A DNA stretch of 64,000 bases from Chengkuizengella axinellae (GCF_030730905.1 NZ_JAVAMP010000003.1:62001-126000), one strand, 5' to 3'; numbered from the stretch's first letter, positions 18,907-28,178 are shown. Made by a program: numbers and translations. Notes: generated from the letters alone by a model not told the origin.

Positions 18907-19797
18907 TTATGACATAGTGCTCAGCTTTTCTTTCAAATACTGAACAAACGCTTGAGTGAGTACGTCCTCTTGTTTATCCGGCTGCATTAATACTTGAACG
19001 TATCGATGAATAGGGAATCCTTCTACATCTAAAATCGACAGTGATGAAAATTTTGATTCGCTTTGCACAATGAATTTAGACATGACCGCTAGCCCAACAT
19101 GATTTAGTACAGAGATACGAATAGCTTCAGGTTGATCGATTTCAATGTAATTGTTGGGATAAAAATGATTTTGATGACACCATAGTTCAAATTGCTGCCT
19201 CGTATCAGAACCTTGTTCCCGTATAATAAAGCACTCATTTTTCAAATCTTTGATGGAGACGTTTTTTTTGCCTGCAAGTGGATGATCTGAATGAGCAGCA
19301 AGTACTAAGGCATCTTCTCCAACAATGACCGAACTTAATTCGTTTTTTTCAATGGGTGAAGTTATTACAGCGAGATCGGTCTTCTGTTCTCTCAGTTGGG
19401 TAACTGCAGATTTTACATTGCTTATAGATAATGAAATACGAGTGTTTTCATATGATTCTTGAAATCCTTTAGTAATTGGGGGGAGGACATACGTACCAGT
19501 TGAAGTTGTGCTGATTTTTAAAGTTTTACTATTGTTTTGTTTAGTATCTTGAATAGCTTGAACTGCATTGCTATGCAGGTTCAATATATCGCTGACATAA
19601 TAAGCAAGAATTCTGCCTGCCAAAGTTGGTTTCACTTTCCGTCCGTATCGCTGAAATAGTGCTACACCAAGTTCATCTTGCAATGCCTTTAGTCTAACTG
19701 TGATTGTAGGTTGACTTACGAATAAATTTTTTGCGGCATCAGAATAGCTGCCTTCATCAAGTACGGCTTGAAACGCTTCTAACTGTTTAAAGTCCAA
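18907..19797 (-). CDS. LysR-type transcriptional regulator of the phosphonate cluster
   Basis: 296 residues. N-terminal winged helix MDFKQLEAFQAVLDEGSYSDAA with VSQPTITVRLKALQDELG as the recognition region; the C-terminal part is a two-lobe periplasmic-binding-like effector domain. It is convergent with phnA and divergent from phnC, a position typical of a pathway activator. Pseudomonas phosphonoacetate operons also have a LysR regulator (PhnR), which makes phosphonoacetate the likely inducer, by inference. The phnC intergenic region of about 240 bases contains both the PhoP boxes and the space for its own operator. Confidence 0.88.
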   Translation of the reverse strand: MDFKQLEAFQAVLDEGSYSDAAKNLFVSQPTITVRLKALQDELGVALFQRYGRKVKPTLAGRILAYYVSDILNLHSNAVQAIQDTKQNNSKTLKISTTSTGTYVLPPITKGFQESYENTRISLSISNVKSAVTQLREQKTDLAVITSPIEKNELSSVIVGEDALVLAAHSDHPLAGKKNVSIKDLKNECFIIREQGSDTRQQFELWCHQNHFYPNNYIEIDQPEAIRISVLNHVGLAVMSKFIVQSESKFSSLSILDVEGFPIHRYVQVLMQPDKQEDVLTQAFVQYLKEKLSTMS

Positions 19798-19920
19798 ATC
19801 GTTGACCTCCCAGAAATGAACAGTCGTTTATAATGATCATTTTCATAGTTATATCATTTTGAATTTTGTTGTCCACTTTATTAATAAATTTAATACGAAA
19901 TGTCTTAAAAAACAATAGTG

Positions 19921-19975
19921 TTAACAATGTATTTTACATTCCCTTAACTTAACGATAAATATGTTAACTTATAAT
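19921..19975 (+). promoter_or_regulatory. PhoP-box promoter of phnC
   Basis: TTAACA (19921), TTTACA (19933) and TTAACT (19944), then TATAAT starting at 19970. Spacing (0, +12, +23, -10 at +49) is identical to the phnA promoter. Confidence 0.85.
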
Positions 19976-20036
19976 CTTCATTAAGAAGGAAACAGATCAA
20001 AACTGCGTATGACAAATGATGGAGGTTGATTAAAAA

Positions 20037-20837
20037 ATGATGAACAGTAATGCAGCAATTCATTTTTTTGATGTAAGTCATTCATATAAAGGCAATTCTC
20101 AAAAGGTACTAAATCAAGTTCATTTAGAAATAGAAAAAGGTGAATTTTGTACGATTTTAGGACGAAGTGGAGCAGGGAAATCAACCTTTTTAAGAAGTAT
20201 GACAGGTTTTGTGCAAGTGGAAGAAGGAAGTATTTTTATTAATGGTGATGAGCTTCGTTATTATTCTTCTTCTTTAAGAAAGATTCGTAAAAATGTTGCT
20301 ATGATTTTTCAGCATTATAATCTTGTGAACAGACTAACGAATTTGCAAAATGTTTTATGTGGAATGTTGCAAAACATTCCATCTCAGCGAGGGATACTAG
20401 GGTGGTATACAGAAAAAGAAAAAAAACAAGCACTTGAACTTTTAGACCGCGTAGGGCTTGCTGACTTTGCTCATAAACGAGCAGATCAATTAAGTGGAGG
20501 ACAAAAACAACGAGTAGGTATAGCAAGAGCTTTAGCACAAGATCCAAAAATAATATTAGCAGATGAGCCAGTCGCCAGCTTGGATCCAGTGACTTCAGGA
20601 GAAATTATGGAATTATTAAAACAAATTAATAAAGAAGAAAACATAACAGTAGTGATTAGTTTGCATCAAATAGAGCTTGCTAAGCAATATGGAGAAAGAA
20701 TGATTGGGTTTGCAGGTGGGAAAGTTGTCATTGACACAACTGCAGGATTTTTGACTGATGGAGATCTAGCTGAGATTTATGATGTAACCAAAGAAAAAGA
20801 AAATACGAATCATTCAATTGAAAAACAGATCATATAA
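20037..20837 (+). CDS. phnC: Phosphonate ABC transporter ATP-binding protein
   Basis: 266 residues; ATPase that powers phosphonate import. Walker A GRSGAGKST, Q-loop IFQHYNLV, signature LSGGQKQRVGIARAL, Walker B IILADEPVASLD and the switch histidine in VVISLHQIELA are all intact. The stretch between Q-loop and signature (LQNVLCGML...GWYTEKEKKQALELLDRVGL) is typical of PhnC. GGAGG lies 10 bases before the ATG. First gene of phnC-phnE, 17 bases from phnE. Confidence 0.94.
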   Translation: MMNSNAAIHFFDVSHSYKGNSQKVLNQVHLEIEKGEFCTILGRSGAGKSTFLRSMTGFVQVEEGSIFINGDELRYYSSSLRKIRKNVAMIFQHYNLVNRLTNLQNVLCGMLQNIPSQRGILGWYTEKEKKQALELLDRVGLADFAHKRADQLSGGQKQRVGIARALAQDPKIILADEPVASLDPVTSGEIMELLKQINKEENITVVISLHQIELAKQYGERMIGFAGGKVVIDTTAGFLTDGDLAEIYDVTKEKENTNHSIEKQII

Positions 20838-20854
20838 TGGTGGAGTTGTAGAAT

Positions 20855-21622
20855 ATGGAGAAAAAAAGCACGCTGTCTAAAATACTGATTTTTATTTCCG
20901 TTATTGCATTTGGAGTATGGAGTGCATATGATTTAGAGTTAAGTCCTATGAAGTTTATTGCAGGTATACCTGATATTTTTAATTTGATTTATCGCTCGCT
21001 TCCACCTGATTTATCCATTTTATCTCGATTGGTCACACCAGCATTAAGAACATTGGAAGTTGCAATTTGGGGAACATTCATAGCTGTAGTTTTTAGTACG
21101 ATTCTTTCATTTGGTGCAGCAAAAAATTTATTTGGATCTAATAAGATTATATATGGTCTAACAAGGGGGATTCTAAATACACTTCGTTCTATTCCTGATT
21201 TGATTTGGGCACTAGTGTTTGTAGCAGCAGTTGGACTTGGTACATTTCCTGGTGTTCTGGCTTTAGCAGTTTATTCATGTGGTGAACTTGGAAAGTTGTA
21301 TGCAGAATCGATTGAGAATATAGATCCAGGGCCAAGAGAAGCTTTGGAAAGTACAGGGGCAGGGAGTTTTAGAGTGATTCGTTGGGCTATCTTACCGCAA
21401 ATATTACCTGAGGCCATCACCTATACATTATATCGTCTAGAATCCAACGTTCGTCATGCATTTATTTTAGGTTTGGTTGGAGCAGGTGGATTGGGTCATG
21501 AATTAATAGTTTCTATGAGATTGTTCCGTTATGATGAAGCACTGACGATTATCTTAGTTATTATCATAACAGTATCTTTAACAGATTTTGTTTCAGGAAA
21601 ACTACGTCAAAAAGTAATTTAA
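20855..21622 (+). CDS. phnE: Phosphonate ABC transporter permease
   Basis: 255 residues with five to six membrane helices and the permease EAA loop, seen as REALESTGAGSFRVIRWAILPQILPE, which couples to PhnC. Typical PhnE length. Only one permease gene is present, so the channel is probably a homodimer. A strong terminator follows, separating it from phnD, which has its own promoter. Confidence 0.92.
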   Translation: MEKKSTLSKILIFISVIAFGVWSAYDLELSPMKFIAGIPDIFNLIYRSLPPDLSILSRLVTPALRTLEVAIWGTFIAVVFSTILSFGAAKNLFGSNKIIYGLTRGILNTLRSIPDLIWALVFVAAVGLGTFPGVLALAVYSCGELGKLYAESIENIDPGPREALESTGAGSFRVIRWAILPQILPEAITYTLYRLESNVRHAFILGLVGAGGLGHELIVSMRLFRYDEALTIILVIIITVSLTDFVSGKLRQKVI

Positions 21623-21647
21623 TATATATAATATAAAGCATCTGAAT

Positions 21648-21690
21648 GAGCGAAAAGAAAGGGTGAAAATGACTTTCTTTTCGCTTTTTT
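21648..21690 (+). terminator. Terminator after phnE
   Basis: GAGCGAAAAGAAAG pairs with CTTTCTTTTCGCTTTTTT, a perfect stem ending in a T-run. Confidence 0.9.
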
Positions 21691-21813
21691 CTATGCAGAA
21701 AATAGATTTTTAAGAATGATAATTTGTCATCCAACTAGGACGAAATATATTTATTGAGACTATAAGTTAATTATTAATTTTATTAATAGTTAACTTTTGA
21801 AAAATAAATAATA

Positions 21814-21868
21814 TTAACATCGTTTTTTACATGAAGATAACTCTCAGTTGACCCAATTGTCTTACTAT
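21814..21868 (+). promoter_or_regulatory. PhoP-box promoter of phnD
   Basis: TTAACA (21814), TTTACA (21826) and ATAACT (21837), with TACTAT at 21863. The 0/+12/+23/+49 geometry is the same as before phnA and phnC. Confidence 0.8.
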
Positions 21869-21920
21869 TAAAGTAACGAAACCTAATTGGTCTAGTTAAA
21901 AAACACTTGGGGGTACGAAA

Positions 21921-22805
21921 ATGAAACGTATTACTTCATTCATGATGATGTTGTTGTTAGTTGTTAGTATTCTAGTCACAGGCTGTAGTTCAGAAACAGG
22001 AAGTCCAGAGGAAACTGTTATTCGTTTGGGTCTTGCTCCAGATGAAGATTCAGCAGAAATTTTAAGAGCTTATGCCCCATTTATTGAGTACCTAGAAAAA
22101 AAAACAGGATATACGATTGAAGCAAGTGTAGGTGCTGATTATCCAGCAGTTGTTGAAGCGATAAACGCAGGACATTTGGATTTAGCTTGGTTCGGTCCTT
22201 CAGAATATATGTTGGCTACAGAAGTAGTAGATGTAGGTGTTGAAGCTTTCGCTTCTGCGATTCAATCTAAAGACTCTGTGCCTTATCGCAGTATTTTTGT
22301 AGTTCATAAAGATTCAGATATTCAATCATTGGAAGATATTAAAGGGAAATCTATCGCATTTACAGATCCAGCTTCTACTTCTGGTCATATCTTTGGTAGA
22401 TACACTCTTGTAAATGAAGGGATCGATCCTGATACGGATTTAGGGGAAGTGATTTATTCCGGAAGTCATGATGCAAATGTACTTTCAGTAGAAAAGAAAC
22501 AAGTGGACGTAGGTGTAATGTCCAGCAGAAAACTGCCTAGGTTTGTTGAAAAAGGAATTGTTGATGGAGATAACATTCGCATCATTGCAGAATCAGTTTT
22601 AATTCCACCTGATCCAATTTCATTTAAATGCGATTTGCCTGAAGACATTAAAGAAAATGTAGTTAAAGCTTTTACAGAAAAAAGTGATGAATTATCAAAA
22701 GCATTAGAAGGAACAGGCTTTGAATCTTTCGATCCAGTTAATGATCAAGATTATGATTTAATCCGTGATGCTTATGAAATTGCAGGGCTTAAACCAGAGC
22801 TTTAA
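21921..22805 (+). CDS. phnD: Phosphonate-binding lipoprotein
   Basis: 294 residues. Signal peptide with lipobox VTGC (lipidated Cys at about residue 21), then a mature PhnD-family binding protein with LGLAPDEDSAEILRAYAPFIEYLEKKTGY, AWFGPSEY and the FTDPASTSGHIFG loop that holds the phosphonate group. Delivers ligand to PhnCE at the outer face of the membrane. It is transcribed separately from phnCE, as expected for a receptor needed in excess. The ribosome site is TTGGGGG. Confidence 0.93.
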   Translation: MKRITSFMMMLLLVVSILVTGCSSETGSPEETVIRLGLAPDEDSAEILRAYAPFIEYLEKKTGYTIEASVGADYPAVVEAINAGHLDLAWFGPSEYMLATEVVDVGVEAFASAIQSKDSVPYRSIFVVHKDSDIQSLEDIKGKSIAFTDPASTSGHIFGRYTLVNEGIDPDTDLGEVIYSGSHDANVLSVEKKQVDVGVMSSRKLPRFVEKGIVDGDNIRIIAESVLIPPDPISFKCDLPEDIKENVVKAFTEKSDELSKALEGTGFESFDPVNDQDYDLIRDAYEIAGLKPEL

Positions 22806-22882
22806 AACCAGCAACCATATTATTATCCTCCTCTTGTATACTATGATGGATGAACTTTATGATATAATAATGAAGGTGATTT

Positions 22883-22910
22883 TTAACCTAATCTTAACAG
22901 AATCTATTAT
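22883..22910 (+). promoter_or_regulatory. PhoP-like double repeat upstream of fumarase
   Basis: TTAACC (22883) and TTAACA (22894) at an 11-bp step, followed by TATTAT. Spacing to a -10 box does not match the clear Pho promoters of this window, so regulation of fumarase by PhoP is only a possibility. Confidence 0.35.
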
Positions 22911-22970
22911 AAGATAAAGATTGAAATATACAATTATACATTCATATATTCGAGGGGAGAAGTTATTCAC

Positions 22971-24512
22971 ATGAATCAATTTGAAGAAAGTGTGTATCAA
23001 TTAATTGTTGAAACATCAACGAATTTACCAACTGACGTACGTAATGCTATCAAAAATGCAAAATCAAAAGAAAATCAGGGAACAAGAGCAGCTTTATCTC
23101 TTTCAACGATTTCTAACAATATTAATATGGCTGAAACGAATGTCTCACCTATTTGTCAAGACACGGGGATGCCGACTTTTGTTGTACATACTCCAGTTGG
23201 TGCCAACCAAATTGAAATGAAAAAGGTCATTTTATCAGCGATAAAAAGGGCTACACAAGACAGCAAGCTTCGTCCAAATTCTGTTGATTCTTTAACAGGA
23301 GAAAACAGTGGAGATAATTTAGGGGAAGGGACTCCTGTCATTCATTTTGAACAATGGGAAAAAGAGGACATTGATATTCGTTTAATATTGAAGGGTGGAG
23401 GCTGTGAGAACAAAAATATTCAATACAGCTTGCCAATGGAGCTTGAAGGTTTAGGAAAAGCTGGTCGTGACCTTGACGGTATTCGAAAATGCATTTTACA
23501 TTCTGTTTACCAAGCACAAGGACAAGGTTGCAGTGCTGGATTTATAGGAGTTGGTATTGGAGGAGATCGTACAACAGGATATGAACTCGCTAAAAAACAG
23601 CTTTTCCGAGAAGTAAATGATACAAACCCTAATGCAGATTTACAAAAGCTTGAAGAATATGTGATGGAAAATGCAAATCAATTAGGAATTGGAACTATGG
23701 GATTTGGTGGAGAAGTCACACTGCTTGGATGTAAAATAGGTGTAATGAATCGTTTGCCAGCAAGTTTTTTTGTATCAGTAGCTTACAATTGTTGGGCTTT
23801 TCGTCGTTTAGGTGTAGTAATAGACGCTAATTCCGGAGAAATTAAACAATGGGTATATAACAAAGGTAGTGAAGAACAAGAAGAGAAACAACAATTACAG
23901 TCTGCTTCAAAAGAAGATAGTAAGTCAAATGACCGTAAAGAAGTAGTATTACAGGCCCCGATTACGGAAGAACAAATTCGAAATCTGAAGGTTGGGGATG
24001 TTGTTATCATAAATGGATCTATGCATACAGGACGAGATGCTTTACACAAATATTTGATGGAGAATGATTCACCTGTTGATTTAAATGGCGGAATCATCTA
24101 TCATTGCGGTCCAGTAATGAGTAAAGAGGATGACGAATATATCGTGAAAGCTGCGGGACCAACAACAAGTATTCGAGAAGAGCCTTATCAAGGGGATATT
24201 ATTAAAAAGTTTGGTATCCGTGCTGTAATTGGAAAAGGTGGCATGGGAGCAAAAACATTATCAGCTTTGAAAGAACATGGTGGTGTTTACTTAAATGCTA
24301 TAGGAGGAGCAGCTCAATATTATGCCGAGTCGATTAAAAAAGTAGATGACGTAGACTTTTTAGAGTTTGGTATTCCTGAAGCCATGTGGCATTTGCAAGT
24401 CGAAGGGTTTGCAGCAATCGTTACGATGGATGCACATGGAAACAGCTTGCATGCTGATGTAGAGAAATCTTCGTTAGAAAAATTAGCTAAGTTTAAAGAA
24501 ACTGTATTTTAA
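22971..24512 (+). CDS. fumA: Class I (iron-sulfur) fumarate hydratase
   Basis: 513 residues, fused alpha and beta domains of the oxygen-sensitive fumarase, interconverting fumarate and malate. Cluster cysteines are in SPICQDTGMP, KGGGCENKN and QGQGCSAGFIGVGIGGDRT. The beta domain begins at about residue 325 with APITEEQIRNLKVGDVV after a hydrophilic Glu/Gln/Ser linker (about 295-320), and carries HTGRDALHKYL, YHCGPVM and GKGGMGAKT. A good GAGGGGAG site precedes the ATG and a strong terminator follows. Not part of the citZ operon. Confidence 0.93.
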   Translation: MNQFEESVYQLIVETSTNLPTDVRNAIKNAKSKENQGTRAALSLSTISNNINMAETNVSPICQDTGMPTFVVHTPVGANQIEMKKVILSAIKRATQDSKLRPNSVDSLTGENSGDNLGEGTPVIHFEQWEKEDIDIRLILKGGGCENKNIQYSLPMELEGLGKAGRDLDGIRKCILHSVYQAQGQGCSAGFIGVGIGGDRTTGYELAKKQLFREVNDTNPNADLQKLEEYVMENANQLGIGTMGFGGEVTLLGCKIGVMNRLPASFFVSVAYNCWAFRRLGVVIDANSGEIKQWVYNKGSEEQEEKQQLQSASKEDSKSNDRKEVVLQAPITEEQIRNLKVGDVVIINGSMHTGRDALHKYLMENDSPVDLNGGIIYHCGPVMSKEDDEYIVKAAGPTTSIREEPYQGDIIKKFGIRAVIGKGGMGAKTLSALKEHGGVYLNAIGGAAQYYAESIKKVDDVDFLEFGIPEAMWHLQVEGFAAIVTMDAHGNSLHADVEKSSLEKLAKFKETVF

Positions 24513-24533
24513 AATAATAATAATGATGAAATA

Positions 24534-24573
24534 ATATCCCAGTATCCCCAAGATACTAGGATATCTTTTTTTA
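24534..24573 (+). terminator. Terminator after fumarase
   Basis: ATATCCCAGTATC pairs with GATACTAGGATAT (one mismatch), followed by a T-run. Confidence 0.88.
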
Positions 24574-24618
24574 AAAAAATATTTCTTCATTTTGGGACGT
24601 AAAAGGATAGGTGCTCTA

Positions 24619-26415
24619 ATGGTTAGATTAAGAATGAGACTCACGTTAATTATCATTGCCTTACTAGCAGTAACAGCACTTGCTGCTGGGATCTTTACTG
24701 TGGAGAGATTAAAGGCTTCACAGCTTCAGTTTTTAAAAGAACAGTTGTTGCAGGAAATTAAAATCATTCAAAATACGTTGACATGGCAAGAAACTGTGAG
24801 TAATCAAGAAATTATTGCTTATTTTAGTGAGGGTGCTGAAGAACTTAGCAAATCTACAGAGGCTAGGATTACTTTTATTGATCTTGAAGGTAATGTGGTA
24901 GGTGAGTCCGATTTTAATCCTGAAGAAATGGACAACCATCTATTTCGTGAAGAAATTTTATCAATTTCAGAAAATGGAGAGTATGGGACATCAATCAGAT
25001 ACAGCGATACAATCAAACATAATATGCTCTATGTTGCTGCACCATTTCATAATCAAAATCAACCTATGGGTTATTTACGTTTATCAATCAATTTGGATGA
25101 GGTAGAATACAACGCGAATGAGTTATGGACGTATTATATTATCGGTATCTTATTTTTATTAATAGTCACAGCAGTGATTAGTTATTTAATTACTAGAGGA
25201 TTAACACGCCCACTAGAAAACATTATGAAAGTAGCTCAGCAGATTACTAGAGGAAATTATAAATCTAAAGTAAAAATATACAACAAGGATGAAATCGGCC
25301 GTTTGGGAAAAGCCATCAACACGATGGCATCAAGCTTACAATATCAAATGCAGCGTATATCTGAAAATGAAATCAGGCTTAAAACTGTCCTGGAGCATTT
25401 AATTAGCGGTGTGATCATGATAGATCGTCATGGAAAAATCGTGTTATTAAATCGGACTTCAGAGAACATTCTTGGAATGAAAGAGAATGAAATTTTAGGG
25501 AAGCGTTATGATGATACAAAACAAAACCAGGAACTAGTTACTTTAATTCAAAACTGTTTTCAAACCAAACAACACATACGTGAAGAATTAACTTTCTATT
25601 ATCCAGAAGAAAGAATGCTTGAAATGAATCTTGTGCCGCTTTATCAGGATCATAGGCAGTGGTCTGGCATATTAATTGTCATGCATGATATTACAGCGAT
25701 TCGCAAGTTAGAAAAAATGAGAAGCGATTTTGCAGCAAATGTGTCACATGAATTAAAAACACCGATCGCAGCTGTGAAAGGATTTTCAGAAACCTTATTA
25801 TCAGGGGCTCTTGATGATAAAGAGACTGCAAAATCATTTTTGCAAATTATATATGATGAAAGTGATCGTCTTAATAGATTGATTAGTGACATATTAGATC
25901 TTTCAAAAATAGAATCAAAAGCCGTACCGCTTAACTACTCAGCAATAGCCATGCAGCCATTTGTACAAAAAACGATACAAATGGTTGGAAAGCAGTCACT
26001 TGAAAAACAAATAAATCTCGATTTTCAAGTGAATCAAGATTTGTATATGGAAGCGGATGAAGATCGCTTGAGACAGGTTTTCATTAATTTATTGTCCAAT
26101 GCCATTAATTATACGCCAGAAGGTGGACACATTGAAGTTCGAATAGAATATTTAAATTTGTCGGAGGATGTGAACGAGGAAAAGGTACGAATTCGAATCT
26201 CTGATACAGGTATTGGTATTCCAAAAAAAGATTTGCCTAGAATATTTGAACGTTTTTATAGAGTAGATAAAGCACGCTCAAGAGGTTCCGGTGGAACTGG
26301 ACTTGGACTCTCCATTGTAAAACATATTATTGAGTTGCATAAAGGAGAAATTAATGTGCTTAGTGAGGTTGGCAGTGGAACGACATTCATCATTGATTTA
26401 CCTCTTGTACAATAA
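24619..26415 (+). CDS. phoR: Phosphate-sensing histidine kinase PhoR
   Basis: 598 residues. Order: TM1 (about 8-28), extracytoplasmic domain (about 30-170), TM2 (about 172-192), HAMP (RPLENIMKVAQQI), PAS (LEHLISGVIMIDRHGKIVLLN), DHp with the phospho-accepting His in NVSHELKTP at about residue 378, and the HATPase N-, G1- and G2-boxes (LLSNAINYTP, DTGIGIP, GGTGLGLSIV). I start at ATG 24619, which has AGGATAGG upstream; an in-frame TTG at 24592 would add nine residues. It precedes phoP, the reverse of the B. subtilis phoP-phoR order. Confidence 0.9.
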   Translation: MVRLRMRLTLIIIALLAVTALAAGIFTVERLKASQLQFLKEQLLQEIKIIQNTLTWQETVSNQEIIAYFSEGAEELSKSTEARITFIDLEGNVVGESDFNPEEMDNHLFREEILSISENGEYGTSIRYSDTIKHNMLYVAAPFHNQNQPMGYLRLSINLDEVEYNANELWTYYIIGILFLLIVTAVISYLITRGLTRPLENIMKVAQQITRGNYKSKVKIYNKDEIGRLGKAINTMASSLQYQMQRISENEIRLKTVLEHLISGVIMIDRHGKIVLLNRTSENILGMKENEILGKRYDDTKQNQELVTLIQNCFQTKQHIREELTFYYPEERMLEMNLVPLYQDHRQWSGILIVMHDITAIRKLEKMRSDFAANVSHELKTPIAAVKGFSETLLSGALDDKETAKSFLQIIYDESDRLNRLISDILDLSKIESKAVPLNYSAIAMQPFVQKTIQMVGKQSLEKQINLDFQVNQDLYMEADEDRLRQVFINLLSNAINYTPEGGHIEVRIEYLNLSEDVNEEKVRIRISDTGIGIPKKDLPRIFERFYRVDKARSRGSGGTGLGLSIVKHIIELHKGEINVLSEVGSGTTFIIDLPLVQ

Positions 26416-26466
26416 TTTACATACTGTTTACATAGATTTAATAAAATGATGATAAAATAATAAAAT
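26416..26466 (+). promoter_or_regulatory. PhoP-box promoter of phoP
   Basis: TTTACA (26416), TTTACA (26427) and TTTAAT (26437) start one base after the phoR stop codon; a TAAAAT -10-like hexamer begins at 26461. It suggests autoactivation of phoP separate from phoR. Confidence 0.7.
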
Positions 26467-26597
26467 AAAAAGAATTTTTAATGTTAGATGATATTATAAG
26501 GTGAAAATCATGCTTTCATCTCCTTTTTGAAGAAGAGGAGCATGTAGAACGTGATGAAGTTAATATTGGACTCGTTCATTATAGGGGGGAGCTTTGC

Positions 26598-27302
26598 ATG
26601 TCGAAAAAAGTACTTGTCATTGAAGATGAACCTACATTATCTAGACTATTATCTTACAATCTCTCTCAAACTGGTTATGAGACAAAGGTTGCAGAGGATG
26701 GGAGAGTTGGATTGCAGCATGCGCTTCAGCAATATTTTGATTTGATTATTCTTGACATTATGTTGCCTGGTTTAAATGGCTTTGAAATTCTCTCAAAATT
26801 AAGAGATCAAAAAGTCAAAACACCCATTATTCTTTTAACTGCAAAAACGGCAGAAGAAGAAATTGTTCAAGGTCTCAAACTTGGAGCCGATGATTATATT
26901 ACTAAACCGTTTGGAGTAGCAGAATTATTAGCAAGAGTATCTGCTGTTTTAAGAAGATCAAATTCAGATGATTTACCAACAGAAGAAACAACAGATGAGA
27001 GAGTCATTATTCTAGGTGATTTGAAAATTTACCCTGATCAATATGAGGTTTTATTAAATGAGGAGAGCATTTCATTAAGACCTAAAGAATTTGAAGTTTT
27101 GCTTCATATGGTAGAGAGACAGGGTAAAGTGATTACTAGAGATGATCTTATGAACATTGTATGGGGATTTGATTACATTGGAGGACAAAGAACGGTTGAT
27201 GTTCATGTTAGCTCACTGCGAAAAAAACTAGAACTAGGACAAAATTCAGTGAAGATAGAATCTATCCGTGGAGTTGGTTACAAGTTAGTGGTTAAAAGCT
27301 AA
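26598..27302 (+). CDS. phoP: Phosphate response regulator PhoP (OmpR type)
   Basis: 234 residues. Receiver domain with acidic pocket (IEDEP), phosphorylated Asp53 in IILDIMLPG, and switch Thr/Lys (LLTAKTAEEE, DDYITKPFG). The C-terminal OmpR-type winged helix has RPKEFEVLLHMVERQGKVITRDDLM and YIGGQRTVDVHVSSLRKKL. It binds PhoP boxes, which are seen at five other promoters here. GGGGGGAG lies before the ATG. It follows the kinase gene by about 180 bases, which contain its own Pho boxes. Confidence 0.9.
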   Translation: MSKKVLVIEDEPTLSRLLSYNLSQTGYETKVAEDGRVGLQHALQQYFDLIILDIMLPGLNGFEILSKLRDQKVKTPIILLTAKTAEEEIVQGLKLGADDYITKPFGVAELLARVSAVLRRSNSDDLPTEETTDERVIILGDLKIYPDQYEVLLNEESISLRPKEFEVLLHMVERQGKVITRDDLMNIVWGFDYIGGQRTVDVHVSSLRKKLELGQNSVKIESIRGVGYKLVVKS

Positions 27303-27306
27303 AATA

Positions 27307-27345
27307 CATGCTTATTTGGACTTCCACTGAAGCATTTTTTTTCGA
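27307..27345 (+). terminator. Terminator after phoP, overlapping the AraC gene end
   Basis: ATGCTT and AAGCAT flank a stem-loop that ends in eight T residues. The convergent AraC gene stops inside it. Confidence 0.65.
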
Positions 27346-28178
27346 AATTCATTAGGTGAGCACCCGTTATACTTTTTGAAAATTTTATAGAAATGCGCCA
27401 TGTTATTCATATTGATGCTCTCACCTATTTGAGTTATGCTATCTTCTTTAGTTAATAACATTCTTTCCGCTTTTTTTATTTTTTTGTAGTTGACGTATTC
27501 TATAAATGTCATTTGAATTGTATTTTTGAAAAATTTAACAAAATGATAATAACTCATGTTCACCATTTTTGCAGCTGTATCTATGCTGATTTTTTCCGTT
27601 AAATGTGAATCAATATAATCAAGTACAGGTTTGAGACGAAGAAAATCTGCATTGTGCTGAACATTAAGTGTTTTGTTTGTATCATTTCTAAGCAATACCA
27701 GCATAATTTTGTGTATAAATAGAGTGACGGCAATCTCATAACCCGTCTCTTTATTTTTAGACTCATTATAAATATTAGATACGGTTTCAAAGATTTCTTT
27801 TTTTGCTTGATCATTATTTTTGAAAATATAATTGAGATGACTTAACGGATCATTTGTACCCGCAAAATACTTGATATAAGGCATAATGCTATAGTCAAAA
27901 TATTGTTCAATATCAAACTGAAGCACTATGTATTTTAATTCCTCATGAATCATTCTGTCTCTGTGGAGTTCATTTGATCCAATTAAAATAATATCCCCAG
28001 CTTCTAATGAATATACATCTTCTTCCACATGAACTTCGAGTTGTCCACTTATGACTGCTAAAATCTCTAATTCTTTATGATAGTGCCAAGTTGTTATATT
28101 ATGATCAATTCTTTTGTTTTGAAATATTTTTAAAGATAATAAAGGGTTTTCAAAAGATATTTTTTCATTTACTATCAT
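27312..28178 (-). CDS. AraC family regulator with N-terminal cupin sensor
   Basis: 288 residues. The N-terminal cupin (about 25-110; ITTWHYHKELEILAVISGQLEVHVEEDVYSLEAGDIILIGSNELH in segments) probably binds a sugar-like ligand. The C-terminal double helix-turn-helix is IDTAAKMVNMSYYHFVKFFK and ITQIGESINMNNMAHFYKIFKKYNGCSPNEF. Divergent from the oxidoreductase/isomerase pair, which it probably controls; a long inverted repeat lies between them. Ligand unknown. Confidence 0.88.
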   Translation of the reverse strand: MIVNEKISFENPLLSLKIFQNKRIDHNITTWHYHKELEILAVISGQLEVHVEEDVYSLEAGDIILIGSNELHRDRMIHEELKYIVLQFDIEQYFDYSIMPYIKYFAGTNDPLSHLNYIFKNNDQAKKEIFETVSNIYNESKNKETGYEIAVTLFIHKIMLVLLRNDTNKTLNVQHNADFLRLKPVLDYIDSHLTEKISIDTAAKMVNMSYYHFVKFFKNTIQMTFIEYVNYKKIKKAERMLLTKEDSITQIGESINMNNMAHFYKIFKKYNGCSPNEFRKKMLQWKSK

